Below are positions 16,814 to 24,873 of a stretch of 64,000 nucleotides of DNA, one piece after another. Origin of the DNA: Bog-473 sp963788125 (GTDB taxonomy: Bacteria > Actinomycetota > Acidimicrobiia > Acidimicrobiales > RAAP-2). Where the stretch lies: the NCBI GenBank assembly GCA_963788125.1, contig CAWBFN010000002.1, positions 806,001 through 870,000 of the forward strand, given 5' to 3'. A model generated the notes under the pieces. The model was not told where the DNA came from and ran no database searches. It saw only the letters and a program-made list of their open reading frames with translations. The position numbers and the translations under genes are program-made. The stretch's first letter is position 1; each line of letters begins with the position of its first letter.

Positions 16814-17751
16814 CCGCCGAAACGGGGGAGCTCGAGGTTGGATTCGTGGCCGGCGGCGACCTCAGGCGAGCGAGCAGACTCGAGGAACTACCCATCGATT
16901 CGCTGTGGACCGGGGGCCACGTCGCCTCCCGAAACCCGTCCACCGAGGCGATGATGAGCCTGGCCCGCTTGTCGGCCGTCACCGAACGGGTCAAGTTGGG
17001 CACCTCGATCCTGCTCTTGCCGCTCTATCCGCCGGCGATCGTGGCCAAACAGTTCGCTGACCTCGACAATTCCACGGGAGGGCGGCTCATACTCGGTGTC
17101 GGGATCGGGGGGGAGTACCCGCAGGAGTTCCGGGCCTGCCAGGTCCCCTTCAAGGAGCGAGGGCGTCGAACCGACGAAGCGATCGGACTCGTGCGACAGC
17201 TCTGGACGGGCGAAGAGATCTCCCACCAAGGCGCCTTCTATTCGATGGAAGGTGTCAAGGTGCACCCGGCGCCGGCGCAACCGGGAGGCCCCCCCATCGT
17301 CGTGGCCGGTCGCAAGGAGCCGGCGATGAGACGAGCGGCGTTGCTCGGCGACGGTTGGATGCCCTACCTCTACTCCGCACGCCGCTACGCCGCTTCCGCC
17401 GCGACGATCCGGCAGATCGCCGCAGAATCCGGGAGAGACCTCTTCGGGTTCGGGTGGTACCTGTTCGTGTTCGTCAATGTCGACACCGATGGAGACCGGG
17501 CGCGCGAAGGTGCCGCCCGCACAATGGGCGGGAACTACCAGCAGGATTTCAAGGAGATGGTCGACAGCGTGGCGGTGGCGGGAACCCCTGACGAGGTCGT
17601 TCGGAAGCTGCAGGCGTTCGTCGACGCAGGCGTCAGGCACTTCATTTTCATGCCCTCACCGGGCCCGGACGGAGATCCTGATCCAATCGTGCAGCGGCTC
17701 CTGAATGAGGTCATGCCTTCGGTCCGCGAGCACGCACGCCGGCGTGCGTGA
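16810..17751 (+). CDS. LLM class (F420-dependent type) oxidoreductase
   Basis: This 313-residue TIM-barrel protein of the bacterial-luciferase-like family has LGTSILLLPLYPPAIVAKQFADLD, GGRLILGVGIGG and the late GTPDEVVRKLQAFVDAGVRHF. Actinobacterial members usually use coenzyme F420. The GTG overlaps the CoA-transferase stop (GTGA), so the two are translationally coupled and probably act on the same substrate. Without structural data the cofactor (F420 or FMN) and substrate remain open. Confidence 0.85.
   Translation: MTAETGELEVGFVAGGDLRRASRLEELPIDSLWTGGHVASRNPSTEAMMSLARLSAVTERVKLGTSILLLPLYPPAIVAKQFADLDNSTGGRLILGVGIGGEYPQEFRACQVPFKERGRRTDEAIGLVRQLWTGEEISHQGAFYSMEGVKVHPAPAQPGGPPIVVAGRKEPAMRRAALLGDGWMPYLYSARRYAASAATIRQIAAESGRDLFGFGWYLFVFVNVDTDGDRAREGAARTMGGNYQQDFKEMVDSVAVAGTPDEVVRKLQAFVDAGVRHFIFMPSPGPDGDPDPIVQRLLNEVMPSVREHARRRA
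17731..17750. terminator. perfect 20-bp palindrome at convergent gene ends
   Basis: CACGCACGCCGGCGTGCGTG is a perfect palindrome covering the last codons and stop of the LLM gene, 27 bases before the end of the convergent IclR gene. It could fold into an eight-bp stem with a four-base loop on either strand. No T-run follows, which is common for actinobacterial terminators. Confidence 0.5.
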
Positions 17752-17776
17752 CTGCGGGGCAGGCTTCCGAAGCTCC

Positions 17777-18726
17777 TCAATTACTCGTGCGCGTGGAGTG
17801 GCCATGGCGGCCTATGCTCCCTACGATTGCCGTGCTCACCTCGTTGGCCGCGGCGCGGATCCGTCGACCGACACGGTCCAGCGCTTCGCTGTCAAACTCC
17901 CGGTGAATCACCAGCGCCAGGTCATACCGCGGCATACCGTCCACGTCGAAGACGGGTGCTTGGATCGACTCCACCATGCACGTCCCTTGGCGTTCGGCGA
18001 TGCCACCGCCGAGGTAGGCGACCTGCGACAGGCCCGCGAGACGCTGGGTCAGGAAGGCGCGGATCTGCTGCGCCGTGAGGTCCTTTGGCATCAGTTTCAC
18101 GGCCTCCGCCACTTGGTCCTGGAAGTCGGTATGGAGCGTGACGACGTAGCCGCGTTCGACCGTTACATTGAGGATGGCGTCCATCTGCTCGATCAGATGC
18201 GGGTCGCTAAGGCCGCTCCACGCGTACCACCCGTGCCATTCGTCCGGTGACTGCCAGGCGATGAAGCATGCACCGAAGGGCGCCACGAGCGGCGTCTGCG
18301 CGCCACTCCGAAACGACGAACCCACGCGATGCTCAACCGAGCCGGTGGACTCCAGGATCAGGATTTCGTCCGAAACTGCGGTACTCAGCATGCACTCGCA
18401 GCGAAATTCGGTCGCGAGCTCCTCCATAATGGGTCGAGCGACGTTGACCTCGGGTCTGACTTCGCCCGCGGCGTGACCGATCAGGATCAGCGTCGGACCC
18501 AGCCCATAGCGAAGATCGACCGTTGAACGGGAGACCCACCCCGCGCCTGCAATGTGCTGAGGATCTTGTGGGCAGTCGGCTTTGGAATTCCACAGCGACG
18601 CGCGATCTCAGAGAGCGAGAACGTCTCTCGGGGATGGGCGGCGAGGAACTCGACGACCGCGATGGACCTCCCCACGCTGTTGCTGAAATTGTTGGTGTCC
18701 GGCGAAACCTGTCGGCTATTCGTCAT
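17777..18726 (-). pseudogene. IclR family regulator with a frameshift
   Basis: Two frames together make one IclR protein. The first (18726 down to ~18540) gives the winged helix with FSLSEIARRCGIPKPTAHKI and then runs into a stop at 18487. Reading one base out of phase from the GGGGTGGG run (plus-strand CCCC at 18539-18542) restores WVSRSTVDLRYGLGPTLILIG, which leads into the ligand-binding domain (MEELATEF to the end at 17777). Restoring one base in the G-run repairs the gene. It is either a real one-base deletion or a sequencing error in a homopolymer. Neighbouring genes (crotonase, GMC oxidoreductase, amidohydrolase) are its likely targets. Confidence 0.85.
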
Positions 18727-18812
18727 CGGCGGAGCCGAAGGCGGAATCCCGATGTCGTCGACCCCGGCGGTTGTCCGCTCGGTCGAACAGCCGGGTTCTC
18801 GAGCACGCTAGG

Positions 18813-19556
18813 TCAGCGGATGATGCTTAGGCCGATAAGGCTCATTCCGTAGGGTAGCTCGTCCAAGATCTGCCGCTTCAGCTGGTGTGTGAGAGCGATC
18901 CGCGTATAGCGCATGATCACCGGGTCCTGAGCGTCTATGTGGCGGGCCAGTTCCCATGCTCGAGGCAGCACGGCCTCCTTCTTCAGCACCTCACCGACGA
19001 GGCCCAACCGCTGCGCCTCGTGCGCATCGATCTCCTGTTTGGAAAGCAGGAACCAGCGGGCTCGGTTCGGGCCGAGGAGCGCGGGCCAGACCGTGTGTAC
19101 GCCGTCGCTCGGCGGGGAGTACGGGAAATGCGGTTCGTCCTTCAGAACGACGTCCTCGGCCGCCAGGACCATGTCGCAGAGCAACGCCTGCTCCGCGTGC
19201 CACGTAGCCGGACCGTTGATGGCCGCGATCATCGGAACCTCGATGCTCAGGTGATTCTCGAGCAGTTTGCGACCCTCGATGAAAAGTGTCTGGAACGCCT
19301 CGGCCGTCCACTGTGGGGGCCACCCGGAGCCATCGCCCGAGGTGCACCACACGTCACCGGCCCCGGTCAGGATGATCACGCGAATGTCGCGATCGTTGGC
19401 GAGTTCCTGGTAGAGCTGGGGCAGCTCGCGATGTGCCGGTTCGTCCCACACCATTGAGCCACCGTTGCCATCGTGGAACGTCACCTCGACGACGCCTCCA
19501 TCGAGCCGGAGCTTCGCCCGGGTGAATCGCTCTGCGTACTCGTCGAACCGTGACAT
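18813..19556 (-). CDS. crotonase superfamily, 6-oxocamphor hydrolase-like
   Basis: This 247-residue crotonase-fold protein is annotated generically as enoyl-CoA hydratase, but its active-site region resembles 6-oxocamphor hydrolase. His120 (ATWHAE), His143 (EPHFPY) and Asp151 (PSDGVHTVWP) fall at spacings of 23 and 8, against 23 and 9 for His122/His145/Asp154 of the known enzyme. It also has RARWFLLSKQEIDAHEA, like the known hydrolase. Such enzymes cleave cyclic beta-diketones by a retro-Claisen reaction without CoA. It precedes the frameshifted IclR gene and follows the GMC oxidoreductase with a 15-base gap. A paralogue is at 58633. Confidence 0.75.
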   Translation of the reverse strand: MSRFDEYAERFTRAKLRLDGGVVEVTFHDGNGGSMVWDEPAHRELPQLYQELANDRDIRVIILTGAGDVWCTSGDGSGWPPQWTAEAFQTLFIEGRKLLENHLSIEVPMIAAINGPATWHAEQALLCDMVLAAEDVVLKDEPHFPYSPPSDGVHTVWPALLGPNRARWFLLSKQEIDAHEAQRLGLVGEVLKKEAVLPRAWELARHIDAQDPVIMRYTRIALTHQLKRQILDELPYGMSLIGLSIIR

Positions 19557-19571
19557 GTGGCCTCCGTTCCT

Positions 19572-21191
19572 TCAACTAAAGAATTCCGCGGCGCGCTCAC
19601 CGATCATCACCGCGGTGGCTGCGGGGCATCGGCGCACGACGGTCGGCATGATTGACGTGTCCACGACCCGGAGACTGTCGATCCCGTGCACGCGGCAGCA
19701 CTCGTCGACGACAGCGTTCTCCGGAGACGTACCCATGCGGCACGTGCTCGACATGTGTATGGAGGCCCCGACGTGAGCAAACAGGAAACGGTCGAGCGCG
19801 GTGTCGGAGTCCAGCTCGTCGTCGCTCGGAGCGATGCGCTCCGCCCCGAGCTCGCCGTAGGCGTCGTTGGCCACCACTGTCGCTGCCAGTCGCATAGCCT
19901 CTCGCATCCGGACGCGGTCAGCGGTGGAATCGAGGAAGTGGTAGAAAAGCTCTGGGTTGGAGCTCGGATCGGCCGATGTGAGACGGATCTCCCCACGGCT
20001 GGCACCCTGCATGATCAGGCAGGTGATGCCGTGCTCCCACCCGAAGCGGACGTGATCCACGAGCTTGGGAAGCGACATTTTGCCGACCGCCGATTGGAGC
20101 ATCCGCGCCCGGCCCACGAGGGACACGCCGTGCAACATGGTGTTGTTGATCGGGATGGCCGACTGCAGCATCGCCATGTCGCTGTACGTGTCGGACCCCG
20201 TGCTGGTGTAGTGCAGCCCGAAATGGGCCCAGGCGCTCCGCGTCGGGTCGGGCACAAGGTTGCTGCGTTTCTTGACCCGGAAGCGGAGGACGACAGAGCA
20301 GTGATCCGTGAACTCGCGACCGACAAGCGGAAGCTCGTGTATCACCGGCACCCCGACCTGCTGAAGCTCGTCAGGGGGGCCGATACCCGACAGCAGCAAC
20401 AGCTGCGGGGACCTCACCGCTCCCGCGCTCACGACGACCTCGCCCGCGTAGACGGTGCGCACCTGGTTGCCGATCACCGCCTCCACGCCGATCGCCCGTC
20501 CGGCTTCGAGGAGCACGCGGAGGACGAGCGCATCGCCCTGCACGGTAAGGTTCGGTCGGCTCCCCAGCGGATCGAGGTAGGCCAGTGCCGTGTTTATGCG
20601 AATACCGTTCACATTATTGACCGGGAGTGCGCCGACGCCGATGGACTTCGGGCCGTTCATGTCCGGGTCGTCCGGATAGCCGGCATCGCGGCACGCCGCG
20701 GCGAACGCCCGGTCGATCGGTGTCCACTCAACGGGGGCCGCGCGCCGAACTGGCATGGGGCCGGTCGTGCCGTGATACTCGTCCCGCATGTCGTGATCGG
20801 TCTCGAGCTTCTTGAAGTACGGGAGCACCTCCTCGTACGACCACGTCGTGTTCCCCTCGGCACTCCAGCGGTCGAAGTCCTCGGGCAGGCCGCGCGTGAA
20901 GAGCGTGCCGTTCATCGCGCTCGAGCCGCCGACCACACGCCCGCGCGGCAAGGGCTGCAGGATGCCGTCGCGCACGGTGGCGACCATCCCCCAGTTATTG
21001 GGATGGTTGGGCGCCATCGCGCTGAGCACGCCGCCGTAGCGCAGCTCGGGGGGAAGCTTATCGACCCCTTCGAAGCGCGGCCCAGCCTCGAGCAGGAGCA
21101 CCGACCGGCTCGGATCCTCGGAAAGACGCGCCGCCAGCGGGCACCCGGAGGAGCCCGCACCGATGACGACCACGTCATACGACTCGCTCAT
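19572..21191 (-). CDS. GMC family FAD oxidoreductase
   Basis: This protein of about 539 residues has the N-terminal FAD dinucleotide motif YDVVVIGAGSSGCPLAARL, the GMC signature region with RGRVVGGSSAMNGTLF, and the C-terminal HMSSTCRMG that carries the catalytic His. The usual second catalytic residue (Asn or His after MPTxxxx) is Cys here, in MPTVVRRCPAATAVM; the PAATAV form is also seen in MftG-type mycofactocin-linked GMC proteins. It oxidises alcohols to carbonyls. The start at MSESYD fits the FAD motif. It lies between an amidohydrolase and a 6-oxocamphor-hydrolase-like gene, with short gaps, as an operon. Confidence 0.85.
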   Translation of the reverse strand: MSESYDVVVIGAGSSGCPLAARLSEDPSRSVLLLEAGPRFEGVDKLPPELRYGGVLSAMAPNHPNNWGMVATVRDGILQPLPRGRVVGGSSAMNGTLFTRGLPEDFDRWSAEGNTTWSYEEVLPYFKKLETDHDMRDEYHGTTGPMPVRRAAPVEWTPIDRAFAAACRDAGYPDDPDMNGPKSIGVGALPVNNVNGIRINTALAYLDPLGSRPNLTVQGDALVLRVLLEAGRAIGVEAVIGNQVRTVYAGEVVVSAGAVRSPQLLLLSGIGPPDELQQVGVPVIHELPLVGREFTDHCSVVLRFRVKKRSNLVPDPTRSAWAHFGLHYTSTGSDTYSDMAMLQSAIPINNTMLHGVSLVGRARMLQSAVGKMSLPKLVDHVRFGWEHGITCLIMQGASRGEIRLTSADPSSNPELFYHFLDSTADRVRMREAMRLAATVVANDAYGELGAERIAPSDDELDSDTALDRFLFAHVGASIHMSSTCRMGTSPENAVVDECCRVHGIDSLRVVDTSIMPTVVRRCPAATAVMIGERAAEFFS

Positions 21192-21204
21192 TTTGGCGGA
21201 GACC

Positions 21205-22335
21205 TCAGGCGTCGATGGGATAGAGCTTGAGCGCGTTGTCCCACATGATCTTGCGCTTGCTCTCATCGGACACGTCGGGCAGCGCCTGTATCTCCTCCAC
21301 CGCGCGGACGTAGTGTCGCCCCTCGGGATGCCCGAAGTCGGTGGCGATCACGATGTTGTCGTCACCGACGGCATCTATCACCTGTTTGATTCCCGGATCA
21401 TTCGGCTCCGTGGAGACGAAGCACTGGCGACGCCAATATTCGATGGGATCCATCGGCAGGGGGATAGGGAGGTCCTTTGTGCCGCCCTGGTTGGCCACCC
21501 GCAGCCGATACAGCCAGGAGGCGACCCATCCCGAGCCGGACTCCAGGTGGACGACTCGCAGCGTCGGGTGCCGCTCGAGCACGCCGCCGACGATGAACGA
21601 TGCGCAGGCCATCATGTTGCCAATGGTGAACGCGGAAATGCCCTGGGCCCAGACGAGGCCACGAAAATAGTCGTAGAGGAACGGGTCGCTGGGACTCAAC
21701 GCCCCGACGTGGACACCTACCGGCACGTTCAGTTCGGCGATGGTCGCCCAGAGGTGATCCATCTCCGGCTCGAAGATCAGGTGGGGGCCGACGGGTGTCG
21801 GATTTATGGTGACCGCCTTGAACCCCAGGTCCTCCACGCACCGCACGGCCTCTTGAGATGCAAGCTCGGGGTCGCGAAGGTCGATCGCCCCTGCACCGAC
21901 CAGCCGATGGTCACCGTCAGAGCAAAAGTCGTGCAGCCAGCTGTTGTACGCACGACTGTACGCAGCGGCGACATCGGCCTTGGTACTTGGCGCTTGGTTC
22001 GTGTAGAGCGCGGCCGACGGGTACAACACCATGTAGTCGACCCCGGTGCGCTCCATCGCATCGATGTAGGAGTCAGCCCCGAATCCCGCCCGGGCGTAGT
22101 CGTCATATGCCTCGCCGAGATCGGGCATCACCTCCGTCACGCCGTGGAATCCGACCGGCATGTCGTAGCCGCCCACGCTCACGGAATTGAAGAACCCGAA
22201 CCCCGATTCAACCTGCGAGTAGCCCACCCGAACCACGGGGGCCTCGTCCCGGTACTTCGGTTCGAGGTACTTCGCCCACAGGTCGTCCGGCTCGACGGCG
22301 TGGGAGTCGGTATCAATGAACCCATGGGTCGACAT
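21205..22335 (-). CDS. amidohydrolase family 2 metal-dependent hydrolase
   Basis: This 376-residue amidohydro_2 enzyme begins FIDTDSHAVEPDDLWAKY, has the barrel residues VPVGVHVGAL (His) and HLESGSGWVASWLYRL, and ends with the conserved Asp in IVIATDFGHPEGRH. GAGGAGG lies immediately before the ATG. It is the promoter-proximal gene of a four-gene minus-strand unit (amidohydrolase, GMC oxidoreductase, crotonase, IclR). A retro-Claisen hydrolase plus an alcohol oxidase plus this hydrolase suggests degradation of an alicyclic ketone; this is an inference. Confidence 0.87.
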   Translation of the reverse strand: MSTHGFIDTDSHAVEPDDLWAKYLEPKYRDEAPVVRVGYSQVESGFGFFNSVSVGGYDMPVGFHGVTEVMPDLGEAYDDYARAGFGADSYIDAMERTGVDYMVLYPSAALYTNQAPSTKADVAAAYSRAYNSWLHDFCSDGDHRLVGAGAIDLRDPELASQEAVRCVEDLGFKAVTINPTPVGPHLIFEPEMDHLWATIAELNVPVGVHVGALSPSDPFLYDYFRGLVWAQGISAFTIGNMMACASFIVGGVLERHPTLRVVHLESGSGWVASWLYRLRVANQGGTKDLPIPLPMDPIEYWRRQCFVSTEPNDPGIKQVIDAVGDDNIVIATDFGHPEGRHYVRAVEEIQALPDVSDESKRKIMWDNALKLYPIDA

Positions 22336-22350
22336 CCGCCCTCCTCGGTG

Positions 22351-22378
22351 TTCATATATGGAAACACTTCGTTCGCAA
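22351..22378 (-). promoter_or_regulatory. candidate promoter of the amidohydrolase-GMC-crotonase unit
   Basis: On the minus strand TTGCGA (22378-22373) and TATGAA (22356-22351) are separated by 16 bases, placing a transcription start about 10 bases before the GAGGAGG ribosome binding site of the amidohydrolase gene. Confidence 0.4.
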
Positions 22379-22505
22379 ATAGGCTATTCCTTCGTACGGA
22401 CGCCGACAAGAGGGCTATCGTCGGAGTCATGACGCCGCCAGCGAAGGGGGAGCAACGCTCCGAGCGTCCCCGCAGTGGACTGGCTTTGGCAGATGAACGG
22501 ACCGG

Positions 22506-22961
22506 ATGAGCGATCAGCTCGAGAGGCTTCTCGCTGAGCGGGCGTGCGAGCGTCTCCTGCTCGAATACGCCCGACTGGTCGACAGCGGTCATGCATCGGA
22601 GATCGCCGATCTGTTCACCGACGACGGCGAGTGGATCGGTGCGGATGGCGGCGGGATGCACGACAAGGACGAGATCCGGACCGCGTTCACTGCTCGAGAA
22701 GCTCTCGGTCGGCGTCAATCACGTCACGTGATCACCAACATCATTATCGACAACGATGGATCTGACACCGCACGCGGAATCGCCTACCTCATCAACTTCC
22801 GACACGATGCTGACGGCACCGTCGCTGCTCATCCGGCCCCGGCCGACCACCCGAAGTTCGTGGGGGACTACCACCTGACCTTCCGTCGCGTCGGGGAGCG
22901 TTGGCGGATCCACACCCTCCGCTTCGACCTGGCATTCCTTCGCCGCCGGCGTGACGCCTGA
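22506..22961 (+). CDS. nuclear transport factor 2-like (SnoaL) protein
   Basis: This 151-residue cone-shaped alpha+beta protein has a helical N-terminus ERACERLLLEYARLVDSG followed by LFTDDGEWI and, later, HVITNIII and a long beta region; this is the classic SnoaL/NTF2 pattern. Such proteins act as isomerases, dehydratases or hydrolases of cyclic substrates; ketosteroid isomerase is one example. The fold alone does not fix the activity. It is divergent from the amidohydrolase unit and could share its regulator. Three NTF2-like genes are in this window. Confidence 0.8.
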   Translation: MSDQLERLLAERACERLLLEYARLVDSGHASEIADLFTDDGEWIGADGGGMHDKDEIRTAFTAREALGRRQSRHVITNIIIDNDGSDTARGIAYLINFRHDADGTVAAHPAPADHPKFVGDYHLTFRRVGERWRIHTLRFDLAFLRRRRDA

Positions 22962-23012
22962 GACGCGCTGTCATTGCCTTCGCCGTCGCTCGTGGGACGG
23001 TAGTGTCCCGTA

Positions 23013-23384
23013 ATGTCCCGCAATGGGCTCGAAGAACGAATTCGAGCGATCTGTATGGGCCTGCCGGCCGTCACGGAGAGACTGAGCCATGGCGCGCCGG
23101 CCTTCTTCTCGGGTAGGCAGTTCCTGGTGCTCTGGCTCACAGGCCACCACCAACAGCAGTTCCCCCAGCTGTGGTGCGCAGCTCCGCCGGGCGTCCAGGA
23201 CGAACTTGTCATGACGGAGCCCGACCGATTCTTCAGGCCGCCGTATGTCGGGGGACGAGGTTGGCTCGGAGTTCGACTCGACGGCGAGATCGACTGGCAC
23301 GAGCTCTCGGCCATCTGCGAAGAGGCCTTCCGCACGGTCGCACCGCAGAAGGCCATTGCCGCTCTTGACCTGAGGCGGGGTTGA
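23013..23384 (+). CDS. MmcQ/YjbR family protein
   Basis: This 123-residue protein has the MmcQ/YjbR (CyaY-like fold) pattern: LEERIRAICMGLPAVTERLSHG at the start, then PAFFSGRQFLVLWL and PDRFFRPPYVGGRGWLGVRLD. These small proteins are predicted DNA-binding or general housekeeping proteins with no defined role. It lies between the NTF2-like gene and the yidC region on the same strand, but the gaps suggest independent expression. Confidence 0.8.
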   Translation: MSRNGLEERIRAICMGLPAVTERLSHGAPAFFSGRQFLVLWLTGHHQQQFPQLWCAAPPGVQDELVMTEPDRFFRPPYVGGRGWLGVRLDGEIDWHELSAICEEAFRTVAPQKAIAALDLRRG

Positions 23385-23477
23385 GGCCGGAGCACCGGTC
23401 ATCGTCCTTCGTGACCGCGCCTGCGGACAGCTGAGGCCCCACTACCGCGAACTGCCCCTCGGGTCTAACCTGGTCGC

Positions 23478-23747
23478 GTGGTGCTGACTCGGGCGTTCCT
23501 GGGCATGGCGTTCGTATGGGTGGCCTCGGTCGCCTTCATGCAGCCGGCTCTCGCGCAGCTCGTACCGTTGCTCCTGATCGTCGGTGTCATGGGCACGCTC
23601 GCTCTGCTCTCGTTCCCTACGACCTCTGTGTGTGCCCGCGTTCCCGACTCACTTCGGGTGCAATGGTTGCGATCCCTCGGGGTGCCCGCCACGGGACTCT
23701 CGGGCTCGGTTCCCTCCCTCGTTCTCCTGACGCAGCCTCGACGTTGA
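23478..23747 (+). CDS. small hypothetical membrane protein upstream of yidC
   Basis: This is an 89-residue protein starting with GTG GTG. It has two hydrophobic segments (about residues 8-24 and 27-45) and a short polar C-terminus. In streptomycetes a small membrane protein of the DUF6412 family sits just upstream of a YidC gene; the position and membrane topology here suggest a relative, but the conserved C-terminal part is not clear, and another frame carries similar-looking residues. It may be diverged or frameshifted near its end. Confidence 0.45.
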   Translation: MVLTRAFLGMAFVWVASVAFMQPALAQLVPLLLIVGVMGTLALLSFPTTSVCARVPDSLRVQWLRSLGVPATGLSGSVPSLVLLTQPRR

Positions 23748-23811
23748 TCTGACCCGACGGCCTTCGTGGCCGTCGTCGTCGACTTCAACGTTTCGAGACC
23801 AAGGAGAACTC

Positions 23812-24678
23812 ATGTTTCTGTTCCACATCGCGTCCGCCGTCTTGGCGGACAACGTGCTCATCCACGTAATCGGGGAGGTCTTCCACCCCCTCTTCGCAGG
23901 ACTGGCCACCGCGTTGGCCGTCGTGTACGGCCTGACCGCCAGCTACGGCGTTGCCATCGTCGTCGTGACCGTAGTGATCATGGTGTTGCTGATGCCAATG
24001 ACCCTGGCGAACATTCGGTCGATGGTGGGGATGCAGCGCCTGCAACCCAAGATCAGCCGTCTGCGTCAGGAGTACAGCGGGCCGGATAGTCGCGCGCAGC
24101 TGAACCAAGAGCTCACGCGGCTCTACAAGGAGGAGGGGATCCACCCAGCCGGGAGCTGTCTCCCCCTGCTCTTGCAGATGCCTGTCGTGATTGTGCTCTA
24201 CGACCTGATCAAGGGCTTGACCAACACGCTGACGATCATGGTGCAGGGTCATTCTGTGACGGTGGCACGGCCTCGCTACATCCCCACGTCGTCCCGGATG
24301 TACCACAGCCTGGTGGCCAGCCACGGGGCGATGAACTGGCTCGGCGTCAACCTGGCGCTGAAGCCGTTCACGGCCCATGCCCAGTGGTTCGGGATCCTTC
24401 CGTATCTCGCCCTCGTGCTGGCCGCGGTGGTGCTCAACTACGTCGTGGTGGCCCATATGCGCAGGCGCACTCCGGCCGCCGCTCGGGCGGACCAACCGGC
24501 GCAGAGAGTCCAGAAGTTCCTGCCCATCCTCTGCGCCAACATCTACCTCGTGGTTCCCGTGGCGGTCACCCTCTCCACGATCGTTGCGACCGTAATCCGT
24601 ATCGGGACCCAGCACCTCCTCTTCCGCAACGCCATTGCCGACCCTCCGGCCGCCGCCCGAGCAGGTGGCGGGCCGTGA
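23812..24678 (+). CDS. yidC: membrane protein insertase YidC/Oxa1
   Basis: This 288-residue protein has the YidC/Oxa1 core: hydrophobic segments near residues 26-45 and 45-62, the cytoplasmic hairpin with LQPKISRLRQEYSG and QLNQELTRLYKEEGIHP, then GSCLPLLLQMPVVIVLYDLI and C-terminal membrane helices. The Arg after the first core helix (TLANIRSMVGMQ) matches the hydrophilic-groove position. AAGGAGA precedes the ATG. It is not beside rnpA/rpmH and jag genes, as the main yidC would be, so it is probably an accessory second copy. Confidence 0.9.
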   Translation: MFLFHIASAVLADNVLIHVIGEVFHPLFAGLATALAVVYGLTASYGVAIVVVTVVIMVLLMPMTLANIRSMVGMQRLQPKISRLRQEYSGPDSRAQLNQELTRLYKEEGIHPAGSCLPLLLQMPVVIVLYDLIKGLTNTLTIMVQGHSVTVARPRYIPTSSRMYHSLVASHGAMNWLGVNLALKPFTAHAQWFGILPYLALVLAAVVLNYVVVAHMRRRTPAAARADQPAQRVQKFLPILCANIYLVVPVAVTLSTIVATVIRIGTQHLLFRNAIADPPAAARAGGGP

Positions 24679-24873
24679 GCGGTCTTCCGACCCGCCCCCG
24701 GTCACCGGCGCGACACGCCCGTCGAACTCCGTGGCACCGACGATGGTGCGGGCCCTCGCTGTGTTGGACTACCGTCCACCACACGCGGGGCCCGTCCTGT
24801 ACGCCCCGACAGATCGACACGCCGGCACCCGAGCAGTGGGGAGGGTGCCCGAGACAGTCCGAGGAGGAAGGTC

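Noticed and set aside
18487..18560. Programmed frameshift in the IclR gene
   Set aside because: There is no slippery heptamer with a following structure that I can support; a plain one-base loss in a G-run is simpler.
19686..21230. Open frame of 514 codons antisense to the GMC oxidoreductase
   Set aside because: The GMC frame has FAD and catalytic motifs; the antisense product is Arg/His-rich with no domain.
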